From positions 248,001 through 312,000 of the forward strand of contig NZ_JAHXYZ010000001.1 in NCBI RefSeq assembly GCF_019969685.1: DNA of 64,000 bases, read 5' to 3'. The first letter of the stretch is position 1. Every line of letters begins with the position of its first letter. Source of the DNA: Microbacterium sp. EST19A (GTDB lineage: Bacteria > Actinomycetota > Actinomycetes > Actinomycetales > Microbacteriaceae). The notes beneath the pieces were generated by a model. It saw only the letters and a list, made by a program, of their open reading frames with translations. It was not told where the DNA came from and did no database searches. Shown piece by piece: positions 40,597-49,944 of the stretch. The position numbers were made by a program, and so were the translations under genes.

Positions 40597-42042
40597 TCAG
40601 ATGGAGCGCTCGGGCAGTTCCGGCGGCAGTCCGCGCACCGGCGCGGGAGCATCGACGCCGCGATCTTCCGGCACGTCGCTCTCGGCATCCGCACCGTCTT
40701 CGCCCTCTGCCTCGTCTTCCGGCTTCGGATCGGGCGCCGTGGCGTAGAGCTCGGTGAGGCGACGGTACGAACGGGTGAAGAAGGCCAGCGTCGCCGCCAC
40801 GACCATGATCAGTCCGGCGAACAGGCAGATCAGGGCGATGCCTCTCGCCTCGCCCTCGCCGAGCAGCCAGCCCCACTGCTGCTGCCCTGCCGAGCTGTCC
40901 ATGTACGGGATGATCAGGAACTCGGCGATCGGCGCGATGAGGAACGCGGTGATGGGCGCTGCGGCCGCCTCCATCGCCGCCGCCACACCGAAGACGCGCC
41001 CCTGCCGTTCGAACGGCACGACCTTCTGGATCACGGTCTGCTCGGCGGCCTCGACCGGCGGCACCAGCGCCATGTACACCCAGATGCCGATGACATAGAG
41101 CGGCCACCACTCGCGCAGCATGAAGACCGCACCGAGCAGTCCCATCGCGATCACCACGAGCAGCATCGTGCGCATCGGCTTCTTGCCGAGCCCGAACTTC
41201 GCGACCAGTCCGCCGCCGATCAGGAAGCCGGTCGACGCGAAGGCCAGCGCGAAGCCCCACGTCTGCGCGTCGAACAGCGTGAGTCCGTAGGGGTCCATCA
41301 GCGCCATGTAGACGCCGCCGATGAGGTTGTTGAACGTCGAGAAGACGATCAGGGCGAACAGGCCGGGCGCGAGCCGGATCGCCTGCACGCTGCCGCGGAA
41401 ATCGAGCGCGCTCTTGCCGTTCGGATCGGGTTGCGGTGTGCCCTCGGGGATGCGGATGAAGAGCAGGTGCGCGAACGTGACGGCCATCGCCGCGATCGCG
41501 ATGGCGAGGGTCCACCCCATGCCCAGGAAGCCGATCGAGAGCCCGGAGAAGACGCTCGTGACCAGGAAGGCGATGCCCTGCACGGTGCCGACGAGGCCGT
41601 TGGCGTTCACGCGCTTCTCTTCGGGCACGAGCAGGGTCACCGTGGTCGACAGCGCGATGTTGCGCAGCTGCTCGATCACGCCGCCGAACAGGATGAACCC
41701 GGAGAACAGCCAGAACCACGGGCCGCCGAGATCGAGCAGCGACGCCTCGCCCTGCCAGACGTACAGAACGCCGGCGATGAGGAAGGCCACGGCCGAGATG
41801 ACGCTGGAGAGCAGCATGACCGTGTGCTTGCGATGCCGGTCGACGATCGTGCCGAACAGCATCGCGAAGAACGCGACGAACAGCATGTAGACGCCGCCGA
41901 TGATGCCGGTCGCCAGCACCGACTGCGTCTCGATGTAGACCCAGAACGTGAGGGCGAACCACAGGAAGCTCGTCGTCACGTTGGCGATCAACGTGTTGAC
42001 GAGGACGTTCGCGAAGGCGGTCTTCGCCGCGGTGCGCTCCAT
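40597..42042 (-). CDS. MFS transporter (macrolide-efflux MefA-like)
   Basis: 481 residues, twelve membrane helices, with NVLVNTLIANVTTSFLWFALTFWVYIETQSVLATGIIGGVYML in helices 1-2 and FGTIVDRHRKHTVMLLSSVI in the motif A loop, the layout of MefA/DHA3-type exporters. The C-terminal 55 residues are an acidic, Pro-rich cytoplasmic tail. I choose ATG 42042 because TACCCT lies seven bases upstream (42050-42055), a leaderless arrangement; an in-frame ATG at 42090 would add 16 residues. Divergent from the threonine aldolase gene. Confidence 0.88.
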   Translation of the reverse strand: MERTAAKTAFANVLVNTLIANVTTSFLWFALTFWVYIETQSVLATGIIGGVYMLFVAFFAMLFGTIVDRHRKHTVMLLSSVISAVAFLIAGVLYVWQGEASLLDLGGPWFWLFSGFILFGGVIEQLRNIALSTTVTLLVPEEKRVNANGLVGTVQGIAFLVTSVFSGLSIGFLGMGWTLAIAIAAMAVTFAHLLFIRIPEGTPQPDPNGKSALDFRGSVQAIRLAPGLFALIVFSTFNNLIGGVYMALMDPYGLTLFDAQTWGFALAFASTGFLIGGGLVAKFGLGKKPMRTMLLVVIAMGLLGAVFMLREWWPLYVIGIWVYMALVPPVEAAEQTVIQKVVPFERQGRVFGVAAAMEAAAAPITAFLIAPIAEFLIIPYMDSSAGQQQWGWLLGEGEARGIALICLFAGLIMVVAATLAFFTRSYRRLTELYATAPDPKPEDEAEGEDGADAESDVPEDRGVDAPAPVRGLPPELPERSI

Positions 42043-42122
42043 GCCTATGAGGGTAGGGCGACCCTCCGACATCCGTAACCCCCTGAGCACTCCCGAACGC
42101 GCGACCGCGCTCGTCCTGGCCG

Positions 42123-42128
42123 TAGGCT
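42123..42128 (+). promoter_or_regulatory. -10 element of a leaderless promoter (TAGGCT)
   Basis: TAGGCT six bases before GTG 42135; no Shine-Dalgarno. It supports the GTG as transcription and translation start. Confidence 0.5.
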
Positions 42129-42134
42129 TGTGCG

Positions 42135-43202
42135 GTGAGCCTTACGCATGACCCCGCGATCCGGGGATTCGCCAGTGACAACTACTCCGGCATCCACCCC
42201 GAGGTCCTCGCGGCGATCGCCGCGGCGAACGGGGGCCACCAGGTCGCCTACGGCGAGGACTTCTACACGACACGCCTGCAGGAGGTCTTCCAGGCGCAGT
42301 TCGGCGAGGGCGTGCAGGCGTTCCCGGTGTTCAACGGCACCGGCGCCAACGTGACCGGCCTGCAGTCGATGCTCCCCCGTTGGGGTGCGGTCGTCGCGGC
42401 CTCGACGGCGCACATCAACGTCGACGAAGGCGGCGCCCCCGAGAAGATCGGCGGGTTCAAGCTGCTCACCGTCCCGACCGACGACGGCAAGCTCACCCCC
42501 GACCTCATCGACCGCGAGGCCTGGGGCTGGGGCGACGAGCACCGCGCGCAGCCGCTGGTCGTCTCGATCACGCAGTCCTCCGAACTCGGCACCCTGTACA
42601 CGGCCGACGAGATCCGCACGATCGCCGATCACGCGCACGAACGCGGCATGAAGCTGCACCTCGACGGCGCACGCCTGTCGAACGCCGCCGCCGCCCTCGA
42701 TCTGCCGCTGCGGGCGTTCACGCGCGACGCCGGCGTCGACGTGCTCAGCTTCGGCGGCACGAAGAACGGCGCGATGCTCGGCGAGGCCGTGGTCGTGCTG
42801 AACCCCTCGGCATCCGATGGTCTCGTCTACTCGCGCAAGTTCAACATGCAGCTCTCCTCGAAGATGCGCTTCGTGTCGGCCCAGCTGATCGCGCTGCTCG
42901 AGGGCGACCTGTGGCTGCGCAACGCGCGCCACTCCAACGCGATGGCGGCCCGGCTGCGCACGTCCGTCGAGGCGGGCATCGCCGACGGCTCGATCACCGG
43001 CGTCTCGTTCACGCAGCCGACGCAGTCCAACGGCGTCTTCGCGACGCTGCCCGACGGCGTCGCCGACAGCCTGCGCGAGTCGTTCCGCTTCTACGACTGG
43101 GATGCCGCGCGCAACGAGGTGCGCTGGATGTGCAGCTTCGACACGGAGGAGTCCGACGTCGACGCCTTCGTCGCGGAGCTGTCTCGCCTCACGACGGCCT
43201 GA
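42135..43202 (+). CDS. ltaE: Low-specificity threonine aldolase (PLP enzyme)
   Basis: 355 residues of the beta-eliminating lyase/aldolase fold type I: SDNYSGIHPEVLAAI at the start, LHLDGARLSNAA with the PLP-contacting Asp and Arg, and SFGGTKNGAMLGEAVV with the Schiff-base Lys near residue 210. It cleaves threonine or allo-threonine to glycine and acetaldehyde. Start GTG 42135 follows a TAGGCT box by six bases. The relative low-specificity family also includes phenylserine aldolases, so the natural substrate is not fixed. Confidence 0.9.
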   Translation: MSLTHDPAIRGFASDNYSGIHPEVLAAIAAANGGHQVAYGEDFYTTRLQEVFQAQFGEGVQAFPVFNGTGANVTGLQSMLPRWGAVVAASTAHINVDEGGAPEKIGGFKLLTVPTDDGKLTPDLIDREAWGWGDEHRAQPLVVSITQSSELGTLYTADEIRTIADHAHERGMKLHLDGARLSNAAAALDLPLRAFTRDAGVDVLSFGGTKNGAMLGEAVVVLNPSASDGLVYSRKFNMQLSSKMRFVSAQLIALLEGDLWLRNARHSNAMAARLRTSVEAGIADGSITGVSFTQPTQSNGVFATLPDGVADSLRESFRFYDWDAARNEVRWMCSFDTEESDVDAFVAELSRLTTA

Positions 43203-43241
43203 GCGCACGGCTCATGCGCCCCGAGCCACTCCCGCGGCGCG

Positions 43242-43964
43242 TCAGGATTCGACGACGCGGGTGAACTCCTCGCGCGTGGTGCGCAGGTGCGCGCGCATCG
43301 CGGCATCCGCCGCCTCGGCGTCTCCACGGCGCACCGCCTCGAGGATCTGCTCGTGCGCGTCCCAGCTCGACTCCTTCACGAAGTCGAAGCTGATCAGGTC
43401 GACGGGCTCGAACATCCGCACCCTCGCCTCCTCGACCGCGTCGCGCACGAAGGAATTGCCCGACGCCTCGGCGAGCGCGATGTGGAAGTCCGTGTCGGCG
43501 ATGCGCGAATCCGCCTTGGTGGTCGCCTCGGCGAGGTCGCGCTGGGCCTGCGCCATCGCCTCCAGGTCGTCGTCGCTGCGGCGGACCGCGGCCAGCGCCG
43601 CTCCGCCCGATTCGACGATCGCGCGGAACTCGGTGAGTTCGCCGATCTCGCCCGAACGCGTGCGCACCTCTTCGCGGATGAGCCGCGGATCCAGCGCGGC
43701 ATCCTGCACGATCGCCCCGCCGGACGCACCGCGCGAGATCACGATCTGGCCGCTCCCCTCGAGGATGCGCAGGGCCTGACGCAGCGTCTCCCGCGAGACG
43801 CCCAGCTGCTCGGAGAGCCGACGTTCCGGCGGCAGCCGATCGCCGGGCCGGATGCGGCCGAGTGCCATCTCGCGCCGAAGGAACCCGGCGACGGCCTGGT
43901 AGCCGGACACGGGCTGCAGCACGGCACGGGAGAAGTCGTGCGGCGCGTCGTCACGCTCGCTCAT
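43242..43964 (-). CDS. FadR/GntR-family transcriptional regulator
   Basis: 240 residues. Winged-helix DNA-binding region (residues about 20-88: QAVAGFLRREMALGRIRPGDRLPPERRLSEQLGVSRETLRQALRILEGSG) and an all-helical FCD ligand domain with metal-type Asp/His residues (RAIVESG, DTDFHIALAEASGN, AHEQILEAVRRGD). It is the last gene of the amine-utilisation operon, 15 bp after the aldehyde dehydrogenase, and probably represses that operon by binding the inverted repeat at 49884. Confidence 0.92.
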   Translation of the reverse strand: MSERDDAPHDFSRAVLQPVSGYQAVAGFLRREMALGRIRPGDRLPPERRLSEQLGVSRETLRQALRILEGSGQIVISRGASGGAIVQDAALDPRLIREEVRTRSGEIGELTEFRAIVESGGAALAAVRRSDDDLEAMAQAQRDLAEATTKADSRIADTDFHIALAEASGNSFVRDAVEEARVRMFEPVDLISFDFVKESSWDAHEQILEAVRRGDAEAADAAMRAHLRTTREEFTRVVES

Positions 43965-43978
43965 CCGTACTCCTCCGC

Positions 43979-45421
43979 TCAGAGGGGGAGCCCTGGGCGA
44001 TCGGAGCCCACGACCTGCTTCCCCACGAAGAAGTCAAGCACATCGCCGTCTCCGTGCCCGCCCAGCCCACTCGCACCGAAGAAGCTCTGCGCCGATTCGG
44101 GCGACATGTCGAGCACGCTGGTGCCGTTGACCTTGACCTCTCCCGCGACGAGCCGGGTGCCGAGGGCCGCCGCAGCCTCCTCGTCGGCGCCGAACACGTA
44201 CCCGGCGAGCCCCACCTGACCGGTGTTGGCGAGGGCGACGGCATCGTCCTCGTCGGCGTAGCCGCCCACGAGCAGCATCGGTCCGAACACCTCGTCGGCG
44301 GGACCCGGGCCGTCGAGCACGGCCACCGTCGGCGCGAAGAACCACCCCTGCGCCGGAATCCGCGAGACGCTCAGCACTTCCGCACCGGCCTGCGCCAGCC
44401 GCTCCCGCTGCTCGGCGAGCTCGTCACGGCGCGCGGCGAAGGCGACAGGTCCAACCTCGGTCGCATCGTCGAGGCTCGAGCCGATCCGGCGCCGCCCGAA
44501 CTCGGCGATCAGCAGTCCCGCGAGCTCGTCGCGGCGCGCCCGGTCGACGAGCACACGTCGGGGCGCCTCGCACCACTGGCCGGAGAGTTTGAGAACTCCG
44601 TCGGCCAGGGACTTCGCCGCGGCCTCCAGGTCGGCATCCGCGCGGACGATGGCGGCGTTGTTGGAGCCGAGCTCCAGTTGCAGCCTGGCGAAGCGCGGCG
44701 CGGCCGTCGCGGCGATCGCGCGTCCGGTCGGCGTGGATCCCGTCATCGAGATCGCGGCGATCCGCTCATCGGCGACGAGGGCGCGTCCGATCCCCCCGCT
44801 GCCCTGCACGAGTCCGACCACCCCGTCGGGGATGCCGGCCGCGTGCACGCCCTCCAGCAGGAGTTGGGCGCTCCACGGCGAGAACGACGAGGGCTTGAGC
44901 ACGACCGTCGCACCTGCCGCGAGCGCGAACGCCGTCTTCTTGACCGCCATCGCCGAGGGGGCGTTCCACGGCAGGATCAGCGCGGTCGGTCCCCACGGCA
45001 CGCGGTGCAGTCGCACGCCGCCCTGCGAAGAGGGCAGCTCGCGTGCATCGCCGACCTCCACCGCTCGCCGTGCGGCATCTCGCAGGGTCGCGCCGTTCGC
45101 CCCGCCGAACAGCCGTGTGACCGAGATCGGGACACCGCTGTTGAGCGCGTCGAGACGGGCGATCTCCTCGGCGCGGTCGTCGAGCCAGTCGGCGAGGGCG
45201 ATCAGCCTCTCGGCCCGACGCTCCGGTGCGAGGCCGCGCCAGCGAGCGTCGTCGTGCGCCTCCTGCGCGGCGGTCACGGCGCGCTCGACCTGGTCGAGCG
45301 TGCTCGAGGCGGAGGCGGCCAGCGCCTCCCCCGTGTTGGGGTCGTGCAGCCAGGTGCCGTCGTTCTCGGGGCTCTCCTCGGCGGCGCCGCCGATCCAAGT
45401 GCGCAGGGCGGGGTAGGTCAT
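43979..45421 (-). CDS. Aldehyde dehydrogenase (PuuC-like role)
   Basis: 480 residues. NAD(P)-binding and catalytic features: ILPWNAPSAMAVKKTAFALAAG, LELGSNN with the general-base Glu near 250, and GQWCEAPRR with the nucleophile Cys near 283. GSTPTGR forms the nucleotide turn. By context it should oxidise gamma-glutamyl-aminobutyraldehyde or a similar aldehyde derived from an amine. The start is one base after the stop of the glutamine-synthetase-like gene. The family alone does not fix the substrate. Confidence 0.9.
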   Translation of the reverse strand: MTYPALRTWIGGAAEESPENDGTWLHDPNTGEALAASASSTLDQVERAVTAAQEAHDDARWRGLAPERRAERLIALADWLDDRAEEIARLDALNSGVPISVTRLFGGANGATLRDAARRAVEVGDARELPSSQGGVRLHRVPWGPTALILPWNAPSAMAVKKTAFALAAGATVVLKPSSFSPWSAQLLLEGVHAAGIPDGVVGLVQGSGGIGRALVADERIAAISMTGSTPTGRAIAATAAPRFARLQLELGSNNAAIVRADADLEAAAKSLADGVLKLSGQWCEAPRRVLVDRARRDELAGLLIAEFGRRRIGSSLDDATEVGPVAFAARRDELAEQRERLAQAGAEVLSVSRIPAQGWFFAPTVAVLDGPGPADEVFGPMLLVGGYADEDDAVALANTGQVGLAGYVFGADEEAAAALGTRLVAGEVKVNGTSVLDMSPESAQSFFGASGLGGHGDGDVLDFFVGKQVVGSDRPGLPL

Positions 45422-45422
45422 G

Positions 45423-46796
45423 TCAGATCCGATCGAAGTAGCGCTGCAGGTCCCAGTCCGTGACACGGGACATGAACGTCGTCCACTCGTGCTCGAGCAG
45501 CACCTGCTGGTGGGAGATGATGTCGGGCGTGAGCAGGTCCTGCACCAGCGCGCTCTCGCCGAACAGGATGCTCGCCTGACGCGGATCCGCGGGCATCGTC
45601 CCGTCACCGGGAAGGTCGTAGGCGCTGCCGATCACGGGATCCGCGAGCGCGGTGTCCTTGTCCATGCCGTCGCGCGCCGAGGCGAGCAGCCCGGTGAGGG
45701 TGAAGTACGGGTTCGTGTCGGCACCGGGCAGCCGGAACTCGAAGCGCAGCGCCTTCGGCGAGTGTCCCACCACGCGCACCGTCGTGGTGCGGTTGTCGAA
45801 GCCCCAGGTGCGTCCGCTCCCCGCGACGTCTGAGGAGTTGCTGCGGCGGTACGCGTTGACGGTCGGGGCGTACCAGGCCATCAGGGCCGGAGCGTGTTCG
45901 AGCGCGCCGGCGATCGCCGCCCGCATGCGCCCGCTGAGGTGATCGGCGGCCGACTCGTCCCAGAACACCGCCGTGCCCTCGTCGTCCACGAACGACACGT
46001 GGACATGGCAGGACGACCCCGGCTGGTCGTTGAGCGGGCGGGCCATGAAGGTCGCGGACATGCCGGCGCGCGCCGCGGTGTCGCGCACGGCCAGCTTGTA
46101 GAGCGCATGACGGTCGGCCATCTCCAGAGGATCCCCGTACTCGAACGTCATCTCCCACTGGCCGAGTCCCCACTCGCTCTGCGCCGTCTCGACGAGGATG
46201 CCGCTGGCACGGAGGTCGGAGCGCAGCTTCTGGAAGAACGGCTCGTAGAGGTTCCCCTCGTGGATCATGAAGTCCGACGGGGTGAGCGTCGTCGGATCCA
46301 GGTCGCGGAATCCCGCACGGCGCAGCGCGCGCGGTTCGTTGCGGAAGAGGTAGAACTCGAGCTCCGTGCCGGCGAGCGGCGTCAGGCCCCTCTCCCGGAG
46401 CCGCGCGAGCTCCTGCTTCAGGAGCACGCGGGGCGAGATCGGCATCGGCTCGTGCGAGTGCACGTCGACCGGGTCGGCGAGGCAGATGGCCACGCCATCG
46501 AGCCACGCCGCGGGGCGGAGGGTCTCGAGGTCGGGGATGAGCGTGACGTCGGGCACGCCGTTGTGCATGCCGCAGAGGGCGAACCGGTTGGCGTCGATCA
46601 GCTCGAGGCCCTGCTCGATGTCCCACGACCACGCGCACGTGCAGATGTCGACGCCGTTCTCCACCACGCGGCCGAATCCTTCGACGGGGATGCGCCGGCC
46701 GACGAGACGGCCCTGCATGTCGGGCGTCGCGACGATCACCGTGCGGATGCCGGCGGCCTCGAGCTCGTCCGGTGCGAGGCGTACGTCGTCGATCAT
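45423..46796 (-). CDS. Glutamine synthetase-like gamma-glutamylpolyamine synthetase
   Basis: 457 residues from ATG 46796, which overlaps the SDR stop (ATGA). The GS catalytic core is clear: GTELEFYLF, ETAQSEWGLGQWEMTFEYGDPLEMAD, SSCHVHVSF and NSSDVAGSGRTWGFDNRTTTVRV with metal and ATP ligands. Sequence style and neighbours match PuuA/GlnA3 enzymes, which join glutamate to a polyamine with ATP, rather than the GlnA of nitrogen assimilation; the adenylylation Tyr loop is absent. It starts the degradation pathway served by the permease, hydrolase and dehydrogenase next to it. Confidence 0.9.
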   Translation of the reverse strand: MIDDVRLAPDELEAAGIRTVIVATPDMQGRLVGRRIPVEGFGRVVENGVDICTCAWSWDIEQGLELIDANRFALCGMHNGVPDVTLIPDLETLRPAAWLDGVAICLADPVDVHSHEPMPISPRVLLKQELARLRERGLTPLAGTELEFYLFRNEPRALRRAGFRDLDPTTLTPSDFMIHEGNLYEPFFQKLRSDLRASGILVETAQSEWGLGQWEMTFEYGDPLEMADRHALYKLAVRDTAARAGMSATFMARPLNDQPGSSCHVHVSFVDDEGTAVFWDESAADHLSGRMRAAIAGALEHAPALMAWYAPTVNAYRRSNSSDVAGSGRTWGFDNRTTTVRVVGHSPKALRFEFRLPGADTNPYFTLTGLLASARDGMDKDTALADPVIGSAYDLPGDGTMPADPRQASILFGESALVQDLLTPDIISHQQVLLEHEWTTFMSRVTDWDLQRYFDRI

Positions 46797-47557
46797 CGTG
46801 TCAGCCACCCTCCGTCGACAGGCAGCTGGATGCCGTCGATCCAGGACGCCTCGTCGCTGAGCAGCCAGGATACGGCCGACGCGATGTCGGCGGGGAGCCC
46901 GACCCTGGGCACGAGGAGGCGCTGCTTCATGAACTCCAGCGCCTCGTCACTCGTCACGCTCTCGTAGTCGAAGAAGTCGGTGGCGATGGGGCCCGGCGCG
47001 ACGCAGTTGACGCGGATGTTCTTCGCGGCGAGCTCCACGGCCAGCGCTTTGGTGAGCATGGGCACTCCGCCCTTGCTCGCGTTGTAGTGCGGCTGCGCGG
47101 TGCCGGTGCTCGTCACGACCACGAGAGCCTCGACCGTGGAGAGGTTCACGATCGCGCCGCCGCCGGACTCGGCGATGAGCGGGGCGACCTCCTGTGCGAC
47201 GAGGAACTGGCCTTTGAGGTTGATGTCGAAGACGAAGTCCCATGCCTCTTCGGTGAGGGTCTCGAACGAGTGCTCCGTGACGACGCCGGCGTTGTTGATC
47301 AGCAGGTGGAGCGCACCCCATTCCTCGCGGGCGCGCTCGACGGCGGCGCGGATCTGTTCCCGCGAACGCACGTCGACGACGGCTGCGACAGCGGTGCCGC
47401 CGGCCTCCTCGATGAGACGCACGGTCTCGGCCGCCCCCTCTGCCGAGACGTCGGTCACGAGAACCCGGGCACCCTCGCTCGCGAGACGGCGAGCCGTCTC
47501 GCGTCCGATCCCGGAGCCTGCGCCGGTGATGAAGGCGTTCTTGTCTGCGTGTCGCAT
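46793..47557 (-). CDS. SDR-family oxidoreductase
   Basis: 254 residues, classical SDR: TGAGSGIGRETARRL cofactor motif, NNAG, catalytic Ser in VNLSTVEA and YNASKGG (YxxxK), then CVAPGPIATDFF. The ending DGGWLTR is typical of the FabG-like group. AAGGAGAAGA precedes the ATG. It occupies the place in the operon where a PuuB-type oxidase would be expected, so it may act on an alcohol or amine-derived intermediate; this is inference. Confidence 0.9.
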   Translation of the reverse strand: MRHADKNAFITGAGSGIGRETARRLASEGARVLVTDVSAEGAAETVRLIEEAGGTAVAAVVDVRSREQIRAAVERAREEWGALHLLINNAGVVTEHSFETLTEEAWDFVFDINLKGQFLVAQEVAPLIAESGGGAIVNLSTVEALVVVTSTGTAQPHYNASKGGVPMLTKALAVELAAKNIRVNCVAPGPIATDFFDYESVTSDEALEFMKQRLLVPRVGLPADIASAVSWLLSDEASWIDGIQLPVDGGWLTR

Positions 47558-47581
47558 TCTCTTCTCCTTGTTCGGTGACGC

Positions 47582-48355
47582 CTAGGCGACGTTCTGCGTT
47601 GCGGACGCGACGCCGAGCGTCGCGCGGGCGGCTGCCTGATCGACCAGCCAGCCGAAGATCGGATCGGTCTCGAAGACCTCGGGGTGCCACTGCACCCCGA
47701 CGACGGGGAGGCCCTCGAGCTCGATGGCCTCGACGATGCCGTCGGGAGCCCAGCCGGTGACCACGATCCCGCGGCCCGGCACGTCGACCGCCTGATGGTG
47801 GAACGAGTTGACGCGCGTCGTCTCGCCGTAGAGGGCGTGCGCGACGCTGCCCGCCGCGGTGCGCACGTCGTGCACGAGATGCGCGCGCGGGTAGGCGTAT
47901 GAGCCGTGCGACTCGCCTTCACCGTGCGCCAGGTGCGGGTGGAGCGTGCCGCCGCGCACCACGTTGAGGAGCTGTGCGCCCCGGCAGACGCCGAGCAGCG
48001 GAACCGCCCCGTCGATCGCGGCCTCGATCAGTCCGGCCTCGAACTCGTCGCGCTGCGGGTCGACCAGAGGCGTGAAGGGCCCCGGCGTGCGACCGTAGCG
48101 GCGCGGGTCCACGTCGTCGCCGCCGACGATCACGACGCCGTCGAGGCGTTCGACGAGCTCCGCCGGAGCCGCATCCATCGGCAGGTGCACCGGCAGGCCG
48201 CCGGCGCGGAGGACGGATGTCGAATACTCGCTGAGATACGCCTCCAGGGGTGCGTCGGCGAAGCCGTGCGGTGCGCCGATCGCGGCGCCGCGCAGGCGCC
48301 GTCCGGAGATGCCGATCAGTGGTCGGGTCAGGGCGGAGGTGCCGATGATGTCCAT
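47582..48355 (-). CDS. Gamma-glutamyl-gamma-aminobutyrate hydrolase family protein
   Basis: 257 residues of class I glutamine amidotransferase fold (peptidase C26): nucleophile Cys in LLGVCRGAQLLNV, His and Glu in GVQWHPEVFE, and the gly-rich DGVVIVGGDDVDP. PuuD enzymes of this family release GABA from gamma-glutamyl-GABA, the last step of the pathway started by the GS-like protein in the same operon. The gene lies between permease and SDR genes with gaps of 23-24 bp. Confidence 0.93.
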   Translation of the reverse strand: MDIIGTSALTRPLIGISGRRLRGAAIGAPHGFADAPLEAYLSEYSTSVLRAGGLPVHLPMDAAPAELVERLDGVVIVGGDDVDPRRYGRTPGPFTPLVDPQRDEFEAGLIEAAIDGAVPLLGVCRGAQLLNVVRGGTLHPHLAHGEGESHGSYAYPRAHLVHDVRTAAGSVAHALYGETTRVNSFHHQAVDVPGRGIVVTGWAPDGIVEAIELEGLPVVGVQWHPEVFETDPIFGWLVDQAAARATLGVASATQNVA

Positions 48356-48378
48356 CCTTCGTCTGCGGTGGGCGGGGG

Positions 48379-49863
48379 TCAGGCGTTCTCGTCGAAGCGG
48401 CGCATGATCTGCGCGTACGCCTCCGGTGCCCTCGCGCGCATGACGGCGGCCTGCACGAGGCCGATCACGGGAGCGAGCACGACGACGGCGACCAGCGTGA
48501 TGCTGATCGGCCCCCAGGCGGGGTTCCCCTCCGCATCGACGTCGCTCACCAGCAGCGGGAAGTTCGCGGCGATGAGCACGGCGGAGACCGCGAGCCCGAG
48601 GAAGCCGAGCGCGGGAGCGATCACGGTGTGCCAGGGGCTCCGCAGCAGGCGCGTGCGGGCGAAGTACACGACGACCGCGAGGCAGGTGACCGCCATGAGG
48701 ATGACGATCGCGAGGGTGCCGATACCGGCGAACCAGGCGAAGATGTTCTCCGGCGCGAAGCCGATCAGCGCGAGCACGATGATCGCGAGTCCGGAGGTCG
48801 CCACCTGCACGATCGAGGCCACGTGCGGCGAGCCGTGGCGCGGGTGGACCGCGCCGACGCGGTGCGGCAGCACGCGGGCGTTCGCCATCGCATGGTGGTA
48901 GCGGGTCAGCACGTTGTGCAGCGACAGGACCGCGGCGAACATGCTCCCGAGGAACAGCACGGCGACGGCGATCGAGCCGATCGGGCCCAGGTACTGCTCG
49001 GTCACGCGGGCGATCAGCGTGGTCGGGTCGGCGGCCGCCTCGTCGACGATCGCGCCTTCGCCGACGCCGACCACGATCGCCCAGGCGGCGAACGCGTAGA
49101 ACACGCCGATGACGATGGCCGATGCGTAGGTGGCGCGCGGGATCGTGCGCTCCGGTGTGCGTACCTCGTCACGGTAGACGACCGTCGACTCGAACCCGAT
49201 GAAGCTCGCGATCGCGAACATGAGACCGAGGGCGGGGGCGCCGGAGAGCACGTTCTCGAGCAGGAACGAGCCGTAGGTCACGCCGTCCGCTCCCCCGGTG
49301 ACCAGGATCACGACGCCCAGCAGCACGACGATGCCGATCTCGGCGAGCAGCACGATGACCAGCACGCGGGAGCTGAGCTCGATCTGCCGGAAGCCGAGGG
49401 CGCCGACGATCGCGACGGTGGCGAGGGTGAGCAGCCACCACGGGATCTCGGGACCGCCCAGGAGCACGATGCTCGAGCTGATGGTCGCACCCAGGTAGGA
49501 GAACACCGCGATCTGCACGGTCGTGTAGCAGATCAGAGCGAGGTACGCCGTGGCCAGCCCCGGGGTGCGACCGAGCCCGTGCGTGGCGAAGACGAAGAAG
49601 GATCCGGCCTTGGGGAGGTAGCGGCTCATCGCGGTGAGCCCCACCGAGAAGAGCAGCAGGATCACGGTGGCCACGAGGAACATGACCGGGAAGCCGATGC
49701 CGTTCCCCACGAGGTAGCCGATCGGCACGAGGCCGCCGACCACCGTGAGCGGAGCCGCCGCGGCGATCACCATGAAGGTGACCGAGACCGCCCCGAGGTT
49801 TCCGCGGAGGTTGCGGTCCTGTTCTGCTCCTGCACTGCGCGACGTCGTTGTCGAAGCATCCAT
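48379..49863 (-). CDS. APC-family amino acid/polyamine permease
   Basis: 494 residues with twelve membrane helices. APC hallmarks include AAAAPLTVVGGLVPIGYLVG in helix 1, SFIGFESTVVYRDEVRTPERTIPRA after helix 6, and the YHHAMANARVLP segment. First gene of the leftward amine operon, preceded by an inverted repeat that is the likely operator. It should import the amine or polyamine by proton symport; the family also transports amino acids, so the operon is the main guide to substrate. Confidence 0.92.
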   Translation of the reverse strand: MDASTTTSRSAGAEQDRNLRGNLGAVSVTFMVIAAAAPLTVVGGLVPIGYLVGNGIGFPVMFLVATVILLLFSVGLTAMSRYLPKAGSFFVFATHGLGRTPGLATAYLALICYTTVQIAVFSYLGATISSSIVLLGGPEIPWWLLTLATVAIVGALGFRQIELSSRVLVIVLLAEIGIVVLLGVVILVTGGADGVTYGSFLLENVLSGAPALGLMFAIASFIGFESTVVYRDEVRTPERTIPRATYASAIVIGVFYAFAAWAIVVGVGEGAIVDEAAADPTTLIARVTEQYLGPIGSIAVAVLFLGSMFAAVLSLHNVLTRYHHAMANARVLPHRVGAVHPRHGSPHVASIVQVATSGLAIIVLALIGFAPENIFAWFAGIGTLAIVILMAVTCLAVVVYFARTRLLRSPWHTVIAPALGFLGLAVSAVLIAANFPLLVSDVDAEGNPAWGPISITLVAVVVLAPVIGLVQAAVMRARAPEAYAQIMRRFDENA

Positions 49864-49883
49864 GCGAACATCCTTTGCCGATT

Positions 49884-49916
49884 GGACTAATGGTCTACTT
49901 TCTAGCCCATTAGTTC
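49884..49916. promoter_or_regulatory. Inverted repeat, probable GntR operator of the amine operon
   Basis: GGACTAATGG (49884-49893) and CCATTAGTTC (49907-49916) match as inverted repeats at nine of ten positions around 13 AT-rich bases, 21 bp before the permease start. The centre contains TAGAAAG/TAGACC hexamers suitable as a leftward -10, so a bound regulator would block initiation. Confidence 0.6.
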
Positions 49917-49944
49917 AGCCAACGCAAGAGTCGCCTGTGGAGCG

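Noticed and set aside
45423..46796. Primary glutamine synthetase (GlnA)
   Set aside because: Operon context with permease, gamma-glutamyl hydrolase and aldehyde dehydrogenase, and lack of the adenylylation loop, point to a gamma-glutamylamine synthetase.
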